From: an uncultured Bacteroidales bacterium
GTDB lineage: Bacteria; Bacteroidota; Bacteroidia; Bacteroidales; UBA932
Direction of reading: 5' to 3'
DNA: 64,000 bases
Assembly: GCA_946405435.1 (NCBI GenBank)
Contig: CAMJHF010000006.1
Span: 1 to 64,000, forward strand
Made by a program: the position numbers and the translations under genes. Positions 16,118 through 24,117 of the stretch are shown here, piece by piece (positions within the stretch are counted from its first letter, which is position 1; each line of letters opens with the position of its first letter). The notes under the pieces are model-generated. The model saw nothing but the letters and a program-made list of their open reading frames with translations. It was not told the origin of the DNA and did not search any database.

Positions 16118-17944
16118 TTACCAGCCGAAGTTCTGCCCGAGTTTCGGGTTGAGGACGGTGGCGGTCGAAGGAATAGGACGGCAGTACATTCTGTCTTCCC
16201 ACTTAAGTTTGTAGTTGTATACCAGGAAGTAACCGTTGCCTGACTTTTCGAGGCTCCAGCAGCTGTTGTTGGTACCTGAGATAGGGTAGCAGTTCTCTGC
16301 AGCTTTCTTGATGGTTTCGTTCATGGTGTAGTGCACGCCATTGAAGTCGAAGCCGTTCTTGACTTCGTTCTCGGTCATCCAAATGCCGGTCCAGCCGTTA
16401 CCGCGGCCACCGCGGCGGGGGATAATGTCGCAAATGCCCCAACGGTACAGATCCTGTTGACGGCTCTCGGCCTCGAAGCACAGCTCGGTAACCCTTTCAC
16501 GGCGGATTTCCAGTGCCACGGCCTCGTTGCCGTCGGTAATGTGCTGGTTCTTGAGGTCTTTGGTGTAGTACTCCTTGAGCCAGGGATCAGGTGTGGTGGG
16601 GTAAATGCTCTTGACACCGGCCCTTTCACGGATGGCGCCGACTGTCTGGTTCCAGATGCCCTCGTTGAACTGTCCCAGTTCGTTCATTGCCTCGGCATAC
16701 ATAAGCAGTACTTCGGGATAACGGATGATAGGGATGCAGTTCTCGTCGACGGAGTTCTGCCAGTGTGACTGATCGGGAACGCACCACTTGATAATCATGT
16801 AAGCAGTCCAGCAGAATGTGCAGTTGATAGGCTGCAGAGCAGGATTACCCTTCAGGTCGTCAACCATGTGGCCCGGACCGAGAATGGTCTTGGCAAGACG
16901 GGGATCGCGTCCGGTGAATTCCTCATTGATGGTCTTCTCATCTGTCGAGATGGGAGTGCCGTCGGCATTCAGGAAGTGGTGCAGAAGCTCCTTTGTTCCC
17001 GAATACTGCTGCCCGAGGGTAGAGGAGTTGAAGTAGCGGGTATAGGCGTGACGTCCGTTGCTTTCGAGGATGAACACCTGTCCCCACAGGACCTCGTCGG
17101 TAAGGAGCTCGTTGCTGAGGAACAGCTTTTCCCACTCATCACCTTTGTGCAGGGAAAACGCCTTAGAGTCAATGATGTACTTGCAGCAATCGGCTGCAAG
17201 CTGGATGAGCTGGTCGGGCGTTTCGTAATCGTTCTTCCAAGGCTGATTGGTTGCGGGATTGACAAGGTGGTTCTTGCGGAAGGTGCCTTCGTACAGAAGC
17301 ATGCGGGCAGCCATTGCGTTTACCACATATTTGTCGACCTGGTTGCGGGTGTTGGCAGTAGAGGAGTGAACACGGTTGTCAACATTCTCGCAGGCGAATT
17401 TAAGGTCTTCGACAATATTGTGGACCACGAATTCACGGTCGTCGCGTTTGCCGTATAGAATCGCTGTGTCCGAGGGCTGTACGTATACGTCAACCCAGGG
17501 GACATCCGAGAAAAGCTTTACCCTGGACATGTAGTTGTATGCCCTCCAGAATCTGGCGAGTCCAAGATAGTGATTGTAGGTAGCGTCATCAACCACACCC
17601 TTGGCATTCTTTTCCATGCCCTGGATCATGAAGTTGATGCGGCGCAGCCACCCCCAGCTCCAGGAACCCTGCTTTGCTCCGTCCCACTCCACGTCGCCGC
17701 GGAAATAGTCGGTAGAGGTCTTGGTGGCGATGAGGTCGTTGTATGCATCATTGCCGCTGGTCTCGGTGTAATCCGGAATGTAGGCGTTGAGGAGGCCGTC
17801 GGTGTACATTTTCAGCTCGCTTTCGCTGCGGAAATAAGTCTCGGCGTCAAACTCGTTGATAGGAGTTCTCGTGAAGAACTTTTCGCATGAAGACAAAGCA
17901 AGGACAGCGGAGGCGCAGAGAATTATATTGAAAAACTTTTTCAT
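16118..17944 (-). CDS. SusD/RagB-family surface nutrient-binding lipoprotein
   Basis: This is a 608-residue lipoprotein (lipobox ALSSC). Its N-terminal SusD-like helical region begins EKFFTRTPINEFDAETYF, and the C-terminal RagB/SusD half contains the typical ALEIRRERVTELCFEAESRQQDLYRWG block and a final PIPSTATVLNPKLGQNFGW-type ending. SusD proteins form the lid of the SusC barrel and capture ligand at the cell surface. It follows susC with 15 nt between them and ends at a terminator. The usual ligand class is glycans. Here the downstream genes are phosphoesterases rather than glycosidases, so a phosphorylated ligand is suspected. Confidence 0.95.
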   Translation of the reverse strand: MKKFFNIILCASAVLALSSCEKFFTRTPINEFDAETYFRSESELKMYTDGLLNAYIPDYTETSGNDAYNDLIATKTSTDYFRGDVEWDGAKQGSWSWGWLRRINFMIQGMEKNAKGVVDDATYNHYLGLARFWRAYNYMSRVKLFSDVPWVDVYVQPSDTAILYGKRDDREFVVHNIVEDLKFACENVDNRVHSSTANTRNQVDKYVVNAMAARMLLYEGTFRKNHLVNPATNQPWKNDYETPDQLIQLAADCCKYIIDSKAFSLHKGDEWEKLFLSNELLTDEVLWGQVFILESNGRHAYTRYFNSSTLGQQYSGTKELLHHFLNADGTPISTDEKTINEEFTGRDPRLAKTILGPGHMVDDLKGNPALQPINCTFCWTAYMIIKWCVPDQSHWQNSVDENCIPIIRYPEVLLMYAEAMNELGQFNEGIWNQTVGAIRERAGVKSIYPTTPDPWLKEYYTKDLKNQHITDGNEAVALEIRRERVTELCFEAESRQQDLYRWGICDIIPRRGGRGNGWTGIWMTENEVKNGFDFNGVHYTMNETIKKAAENCYPISGTNNSCWSLEKSGNGYFLVYNYKLKWEDRMYCRPIPSTATVLNPKLGQNFGW

Positions 17945-17959
17945 ATTCTGATCCTTTCT

Positions 17960-20900
17960 TTAGAATGTGAGGTTGAGACCGAAGGTATAGGACCTGAGCA
18001 TAGGATAGCTGTAGCCCTGACCGATACCGCTAAGACCGAAATTGCTGTAACTGTCGAAGTCGGTATCACCGAGGTCGATGCCTTCAGGGTCGAAAGCTTG
18101 TGTGTTCTTGAACATAGGCGACCATGTGAGAAGGTTCTCGAGAGCGACATAGACTTTAACATTGTCCATGCCGACCTTCTTGACTATGTTCTTGGGAAGG
18201 GTGTAGTCAATGGTGAGATTCTTCAGACGAATATATGCAGCATTCTGCATGTAGTAGTCATTCTCAACGGTGAGAGGACCTACGTTACGGTTGGCGCAAT
18301 AACCGACACGGCGGGTCCAGTAAGGGTGCTTGTCGGCGTTGGTGACTTCCCAGTAAGGGTTCACGCTGCCGTCCTCGTTGGTGTAGTTGATCTTTACGTA
18401 GTTGTCGCCGATCTGAGTCTTCATTACACCCATGTACGGACGGTTGTAACCACCGTAGAACAAACCGGTTTCGCAGGAAGGATACCAATCGCGGTGACCT
18501 ACGCCCTGGAAGAAGATGCTGAGTCCGATTCCGTTCCACTTGAAGTCCATGTTCAGACCGTACTGGTAGCGGGGGGTTACGTTGCCGATGACCTCAAGGT
18601 CGCCGGTGTCGAGGGTGACGACTCCGTCCTTGTCCATCTTGAAGCTCTGGTTGCCGTAGTTGATGGTTCCGTTGCCGTCTACGTCGATGAACTTAAGGTC
18701 GCCTGCGTATGCGCGGAAGTTGGATCCGTTCTTGTGATATTTGTCGGTGGCCCAGTTGTTTGCCTCGGTGTAGTTGAGGAAGTATCCATCTGTGCGGAAG
18801 CCCCAGATCTCTCCGATTTCCTTGCCTTTGTACATGGTAAGGATGTTGCCGGAAGTGGCCTCATACTTGGATACGAAGGTGCGGCTGTCCCATACGCTTC
18901 CCTTGATGCTGTATTGGAAGTCCTTGCCTCCGAGCTTGAAGGAATCCCTCCAGGAGAGGGTTGCCTCCCAACCGTTGGTGGTCAGCTCGCCGTAGTTGCC
19001 TGAAGGGGCGCTGGCTCCGTAGATGTCAGGAAGCTGGGGGCCTGTGGTGATCAAGTCGGTGTTGTAGCGGCGGTAGATGTCGCCGGAGAAGGAAAGCCTG
19101 TTCTTGAGGAGGTCGAAGTCCAGACCAAGGTCGTATGTGGTAACCATTTCCCATGTCAGGCTCGAAGGAATAGGGCTGGGAACGCTGGTGTAGTTGGCCT
19201 TAACACCGTTGATGGGGATGCCGGTCTTTTCGATACCCATGGTCTCGAGGAAATAGTATGCGCCGATGTTACCGTTGCCCAGTGAACCGAAGTTTGCGCG
19301 GATCTTGAGGTTGTCAAGCCAGCTGCGGCTCCACTTCATCCAAGGCTCCTCGGATACGCGCCAGCCCACCGATGCGGAGGGGAAGAAGCCCCAGCGTTGT
19401 GCGGCGGGGAACTTGGAGCTGCCGTCCACACGGGCGGAAGCCTCAAGGATGTAGCGGTTCAGGAGGGTGTAGTTGACACGGCCGAAGAAACCGATCGTGC
19501 CGTAGCTGCGGTCGTACTGCTCAAGCTTAATGTCCGTACCGTCGAAAAGCTCATATGATTTGTATTTGTCGGGGAAGAGCATGCCCTTGCGCTGAATGTA
19601 GAAGCGCTCGTATTCGTAGTCTTCCATATTCCAGCCGGCAACAACATCAAGATCGTGATTCTCACCGAGTTTCGGAGTCCATGTGAAGTATGCGTTGGCA
19701 GTGATGAAGTCGTAGTCGTAAGTCCAGCGGGACTTGTATGAACCTTCCTGGGCGACGTATGCGGTGAATGCTCCGGGAGCCAGCGAGAAGGACATAGGGG
19801 CACGGTAGCGCTCCTTTACCTGGCGGTCGGCCTTGTAGGAGAAGTCGGCGCGGAACTTGAGCACGTCCTTGATGAAGTCGACGTTCAAGCCGGTGGACGT
19901 TACCATCTGGATCTTGGAGTCGTACTGGCCGGTGTTACCCTCGATGAAGGAAGTGAAGCCGGACTTGTTGGCGGCCAGGGTCCAGGTACCGTCCTCGTTG
20001 TAGGGCACCAGCACAGGTGCTGCGTGGCACTGAATCTGGTATCCAAGAACGGAGGATGTGGTGAACATCGGCTGGCGCTGGATGCTGCGGAACATGGATG
20101 TATTGTTGTCGATGGACAGCCAGTCGTTCAGCTGCAGCTTTGCCTTTGCGCGGACATTGAACCTATTATAGGAGTCCTCGCCGATCTTGTAGACGCCTTC
20201 CTGGGTGTAATAGCGTCCGGTAAGGGAATAGGACAGTCTGTTAGTGGCGCCCCTGAGACTGATGTCGTGGGTCGTGGAGGAATAGCCCTTCTTGTAGAAC
20301 TCGGAGAACCAGTCGGTGTTGCCATAATATGCATACGCACCGTTGTACATGTCATACACATTGTAGTTGCCGGCGATGCGGCGCTCGCGGAGGCGGTCCA
20401 GATAGTCGGCTCCGATCGTGAATGTATTGATGGTTGATGCGAGTTTACCAGTAGAAGTAGGAGTACGGGTGTCGCCTGCGTAGAGTTCGTAGAAAGCTTC
20501 GGTGTACTCGAGGCCGTCGGTGACGATATGATCTTCCCACTTGACGATACGGTCATTATACGAATATGTGCCGTTGTAAGTGATGGAGAACTTCTCGTTG
20601 CTCTTGGCGTTTTTGGTGGTCACCATGATAACGCCGAAGGCTCCCTTGGATCCGTAGATGGCGGCCGAAGATGCGTCTTTGAGGACGGCGACAGTCTCGA
20701 TATCGGCGGAGTTGATGGAGTTGAGGTCGCCCTCCACGCCGTCAATCAGCACGAGGGCCGAACCTCCGGTACCGATGGATCGCGTTGCACCTGCTGCTGA
20801 AGAGTTGAAGTTGGTACGGGTGTACTGTGTAGTCTTGTTGCCGCGGATGTAAACATTACCGGTGTGCGATGCTTTACCGTCAACCTGGATAATGTTCAAA

Positions 20901-21352
20901 CCTGCCACCTGGCCCTGAAGGTTACGGGCGATGTTGGCGTTGGGACGGTCGTCGATGACATCTCCGGAGAGGTTCTCAACTGAACCTACGAGCTGAGTCT
21001 TTTTCAGAGTACCATAACCCACAACCACGGTAGCGTCGAGCATGGTGGTGTCATCGGCGAGGGTGAAGTCGATTTTGCTTCTGCCGCCCACTGTTTGTTC
21101 CTGGGTTTTGTAACCGAACAACTGGCATACAAGAACGGCGTCATCCTTTGCCTTGATGGAGTAGGAGCCGTCCGCGTTGGTCATGACACCGACTGTGGTC
21201 CCTTTCACCATAACGGCGGCGCCAATGACGGGCTCGCCTTGGGAATCGCGAACCACACCGGTTATTGTAGAAGTCTGTGCGAAGGCGCTCAGTCCGGCGA
21301 ACAGGGCTATGAGAGCCAGCGCAAATCTTCTTGGAATCGTGATTTTCATCAT
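17960..21352 (-). CDS. SusC/RagA-family TonB-dependent outer-membrane transporter
   Basis: At 1130 residues this has full SusC length. It carries a signal peptide (about 1-25), a CarboxypepD_reg-like beta domain (about 28-110), the SusC signature DATVVVGYGTLKKTQLVGSV, a plug domain (about 120-240), and a 22-strand barrel ending in the aromatic-terminated strand YTFGLNLTF for BAM recognition. It imports ligand across the outer membrane with TonB energy and pairs with the SusD encoded next. Two consecutive ATG codons (21352 and 21349) could start it. It is divergent from the GLUG-repeat lipoprotein operon across a 359-bp intergenic region. No sigma/anti-sigma or hybrid two-component regulator is encoded in the window beside it. 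Confidence 0.96.
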   Translation of the reverse strand: MMKITIPRRFALALIALFAGLSAFAQTSTITGVVRDSQGEPVIGAAVMVKGTTVGVMTNADGSYSIKAKDDAVLVCQLFGYKTQEQTVGGRSKIDFTLADDTTMLDATVVVGYGTLKKTQLVGSVENLSGDVIDDRPNANIARNLQGQVAGLNIIQVDGKASHTGNVYIRGNKTTQYTRTNFNSSAAGATRSIGTGGSALVLIDGVEGDLNSINSADIETVAVLKDASSAAIYGSKGAFGVIMVTTKNAKSNEKFSITYNGTYSYNDRIVKWEDHIVTDGLEYTEAFYELYAGDTRTPTSTGKLASTINTFTIGADYLDRLRERRIAGNYNVYDMYNGAYAYYGNTDWFSEFYKKGYSSTTHDISLRGATNRLSYSLTGRYYTQEGVYKIGEDSYNRFNVRAKAKLQLNDWLSIDNNTSMFRSIQRQPMFTTSSVLGYQIQCHAAPVLVPYNEDGTWTLAANKSGFTSFIEGNTGQYDSKIQMVTSTGLNVDFIKDVLKFRADFSYKADRQVKERYRAPMSFSLAPGAFTAYVAQEGSYKSRWTYDYDFITANAYFTWTPKLGENHDLDVVAGWNMEDYEYERFYIQRKGMLFPDKYKSYELFDGTDIKLEQYDRSYGTIGFFGRVNYTLLNRYILEASARVDGSSKFPAAQRWGFFPSASVGWRVSEEPWMKWSRSWLDNLKIRANFGSLGNGNIGAYYFLETMGIEKTGIPINGVKANYTSVPSPIPSSLTWEMVTTYDLGLDFDLLKNRLSFSGDIYRRYNTDLITTGPQLPDIYGASAPSGNYGELTTNGWEATLSWRDSFKLGGKDFQYSIKGSVWDSRTFVSKYEATSGNILTMYKGKEIGEIWGFRTDGYFLNYTEANNWATDKYHKNGSNFRAYAGDLKFIDVDGNGTINYGNQSFKMDKDGVVTLDTGDLEVIGNVTPRYQYGLNMDFKWNGIGLSIFFQGVGHRDWYPSCETGLFYGGYNRPYMGVMKTQIGDNYVKINYTNEDGSVNPYWEVTNADKHPYWTRRVGYCANRNVGPLTVENDYYMQNAAYIRLKNLTIDYTLPKNIVKKVGMDNVKVYVALENLLTWSPMFKNTQAFDPEGIDLGDTDFDSYSNFGLSGIGQGYSYPMLRSYTFGLNLTF

Positions 21353-21711
21353 AAATGGTCCTTAGTTATTAAATTAGAATCTTGCAAGCCAGGACGAAAA
21401 TGTGCTGAAAATCAGATGGTTTTCAAAGGAGTGATTAAAATTTGGTTAGTTGTCGTTATTAAATATTTTTAAAATGTTTTACTGCGTTTCGTAATTACAA
21501 GGCGAATATATATCAAAATTTTGAAAAGGTGAATAAAAACGGTCCAAAAAAAAGAAGATTTTTCTTGCCTTTAAACAAAATATGTATAAATTTGTGCTCG
21601 CAAGTCAGACGAAAGGCCGGAAGGCCGGCTGATAATGGATTGTTTGTCAAAGGCGCCCCGATGAGAGGCGTTAACTTATCATTGTTTTATCAATAACACA
21701 AACAATTCAGT
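21353..21711. promoter_or_regulatory. Divergent intergenic region between susC and the GLUG lipoproteins
   Basis: This 359-bp AT-rich region holds the strong plus-strand promoter at 21565-21594. A repeated motif of the form GCAAG(C/T)CAG(G)ACGAAA occurs at 21384-21399 and 21600-21614. The predicted leader of the lipoprotein operon (about 21600-21711) has a small GGCC-GGAA-GGCC hairpin. I find no exact TAnnTTTG box for susC. Confidence 0.5.
21565..21594 (+). promoter_or_regulatory. Promoter of the GLUG lipoprotein operon (TTG-N19-TAAATTTG)
   Basis: TTG at 21565-21567 and TAAATTTG at 21587-21594 are exactly 19 bp apart. The predicted 5' leader is about 110 nt, unusually long for this window. 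Confidence 0.75.
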
Positions 21712-24105
21712 ATGAAATCATTCAAAATCCTGATCGCTGCCGCAGCTCTCATTGCCGTGCTTTTCTCCGGATGTAAGAAGGAGGAAGTGTTCACCGGCAT
21801 TGACAAGACCAAAGCAGGCGTAACGGACTTCGCTTATGATGAGACTATGTCGTCCGCAACGACTGTGTCCCTCGTTTGGAATCCTACTGAGGCACAGAAG
21901 GCCGGAGCAACATCTTTCTCCGTCCAGCTCGCCCAGAAAGACGATTTCTCAGACGTTGATATGTATGAGCCTTCAGTGGGCCAGACTATCATGATTAATG
22001 CATCCCCCAACGACGGAGTCGTTTTCTCCGGCCTGAAGGAATACGCTCGCTATTACGCCCGCGTCAGGGCCAATTATCCCCGTTCCGTCTATTCCGACTG
22101 GACAGTCCTTCAGGACGGCGGCGAACTTGCCTGTATCAGCGTAGGCCATGGAATGGTGGCAATGAGTTTCTCCGCTCCCAAGGAACTCAAGCTCGATGCC
22201 CCTTCATATTCCAAGGTAACTGCTTCGTGGAGTGTCGTCGGGCTTGCCGAGGGTTATGTCCCTGAGTGGAAGAAGAGCAGTGACAGCAACTGGACCGTCA
22301 TGGACGAGCTTGCCGGCACCTCCGTTGATATTATCGGTCTTACCGAGAAGACCTCTTACGACGTGCGTGTCCGCGGCTTCCGCAACAATGATGGCGTAAA
22401 GGAATACACCGATTATGTAAGCGCTTCTGTCACCACTCCCGAAAAGCCTGCCTTTACCCCCCAGATCGAGGACAAGGACCAGCTCATAACATTCTTCACC
22501 ACTGTAGCCGCAACGGCATCCGCCTCCGATTCATATACCCTGGAGAAGGATATTGACCTGGAAGGTGCGGATCTGCCTCTTGTTGAAGCTTTTGCCGGTC
22601 ACTTTGACGGTAAGAAGCACGTCATCAAGAATGCAGTCGCAAGCGACGGTATTTTCGGCACCGTCAGCGGAAGCATCAAAGATGTGACCTTCTCCGCTCT
22701 CAAGCTTGGTAACAGCATGATCGGTACAGCAACCGAGACTGCCAGCCTTTCCGGAATCGTGCTTGACAAAGATTGTGCTGTCGCTTTCCCCGAGCCTGCT
22801 GAATCCGCCAACTTCGGTTCCCTGGTCGCTACCAATGCAGGTACTGTTGAAGGCTGTGCCAACAACGCGGCCGTTACTTGCGACTATGCCGCGCTCCCCG
22901 CTGCTTCCTGCAACTGGGGCGGTCTGGTGGGATACACCACTGGTCTTGTCAAGGATTGCTCCAACACCGGCAAGGTAGCCCTTGCCGTTGCTGCTCCTAA
23001 ATCCAGTACTTACCATACCTTCGGTGGCGTTGTCGGTATGTATGAGGGCACGGCAGGTCAGTCGTTAGTCATTGGCTGTACAAACAAGGGCGATGTGAGC
23101 GTCGAGTATAAGACTGCTGTTTACTTCTTCACCGGCGGCGTTGTCGGCGGATCTCCGTCCGCCAAGGAGACCCCCGGCAATTATGGCGTCATCGAAAACT
23201 GCACCAATGAAGGAGATGTGTCTATGCACTATCTTGACGGTGGTTCGGGTGCTTATCCCAACATAGGCGGCGTGGTAGGTTACACCGAGGGCCAGATCAA
23301 AGGCTGCACCAACAAGGGCTACATCCATCTCGAATGCGATTCCGTGTCCGCTACATGGACTTGTATCCGTCTTGCCGGTGTCGGCGGATCTGTTACGCAA
23401 GGCGCTTCCGATTGCCATAATTATGGCAAACTGTCCTTGAAAGCTTTTGGTGCCGGTGGTACAAAAGGTGCTCGCGGAGCTGGCAACTGGGATTCCAGCC
23501 AGATTGCAGGAGTCATTGCCGCTGCCGGTCCCTATGTGCACGATGGCTCGGTGTTGTTCGAAAAGTGTACCAATGAGGTGCCCCTTGACGTTTCGTTCGA
23601 CACAGAAACCCAGACACCCAATAGTTTCTTCGGAGGCGTATTCGGCTTTGTTACTGCAAAGATTGTCGACTGCGAAAATAATGCTGACGTGACCGTCACT
23701 AGCCCTCAGGCGGTCGTTCGCCTTGGTGGAATTGCCGCTGGTTGTGCATATCAGGTAAGTGGCTGCTCCAATAAAGGCGCGCTTAAGGTTATCCAGCTGA
23801 GTACGATGGCTAATGTTAAAGACGCTTCAAAGCCAAACTGGAGGGATTTTATTGGCGGTATCGTAGCCGATGCCAGTTCTGCAGGTGCCACCACTTATAC
23901 TAAGTGCGTCAACAGCGGTGATATTGATCTGAAGTCCACCACGGCACAGCCCAGGACACACGTAAGTCGTTTGGGCGGTATTGTCGGCGGCAAGAAGGCC
24001 GGTGAAGATATAACTTTTGTAGATTGTTCCAACACCGGAACGATTACTTATACGGCAGATAATGCAGTGACCACCGGTGATCTTTGCGGCGGTGATTACA
24101 ACTAA
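21712..24105 (+). CDS. FN3 and GLUG-repeat surface lipoprotein A
   Basis: This 797-residue lipoprotein has the lipobox LFSGC followed by KKEEVF, resembling Bacteroidota surface-export signals. Two fibronectin type III-like domains (about 40-125 and 155-245) precede a long array of GLUG-type repeats (about 265-790). The array shows the recurring pattern GGVVGYTEGQIKGCTNKGYI, i.e. GG-x-VG then a Cys-Thr-Asn or Ser-Asn-x-G turn, expected to fold as a right-handed beta-solenoid. Such proteins are adhesins or glycan-binding surface factors; no catalytic motif is seen. It is the first gene of a two-gene operon with a related paralogue starting 12 nt downstream, divergent from susC. Confidence 0.8.
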   Translation: MKSFKILIAAAALIAVLFSGCKKEEVFTGIDKTKAGVTDFAYDETMSSATTVSLVWNPTEAQKAGATSFSVQLAQKDDFSDVDMYEPSVGQTIMINASPNDGVVFSGLKEYARYYARVRANYPRSVYSDWTVLQDGGELACISVGHGMVAMSFSAPKELKLDAPSYSKVTASWSVVGLAEGYVPEWKKSSDSNWTVMDELAGTSVDIIGLTEKTSYDVRVRGFRNNDGVKEYTDYVSASVTTPEKPAFTPQIEDKDQLITFFTTVAATASASDSYTLEKDIDLEGADLPLVEAFAGHFDGKKHVIKNAVASDGIFGTVSGSIKDVTFSALKLGNSMIGTATETASLSGIVLDKDCAVAFPEPAESANFGSLVATNAGTVEGCANNAAVTCDYAALPAASCNWGGLVGYTTGLVKDCSNTGKVALAVAAPKSSTYHTFGGVVGMYEGTAGQSLVIGCTNKGDVSVEYKTAVYFFTGGVVGGSPSAKETPGNYGVIENCTNEGDVSMHYLDGGSGAYPNIGGVVGYTEGQIKGCTNKGYIHLECDSVSATWTCIRLAGVGGSVTQGASDCHNYGKLSLKAFGAGGTKGARGAGNWDSSQIAGVIAAAGPYVHDGSVLFEKCTNEVPLDVSFDTETQTPNSFFGGVFGFVTAKIVDCENNADVTVTSPQAVVRLGGIAAGCAYQVSGCSNKGALKVIQLSTMANVKDASKPNWRDFIGGIVADASSAGATTYTKCVNSGDIDLKSTTAQPRTHVSRLGGIVGGKKAGEDITFVDCSNTGTITYTADNAVTTGDLCGGDYN

Positions 24106-24117
24106 TGGATTAAGCAT

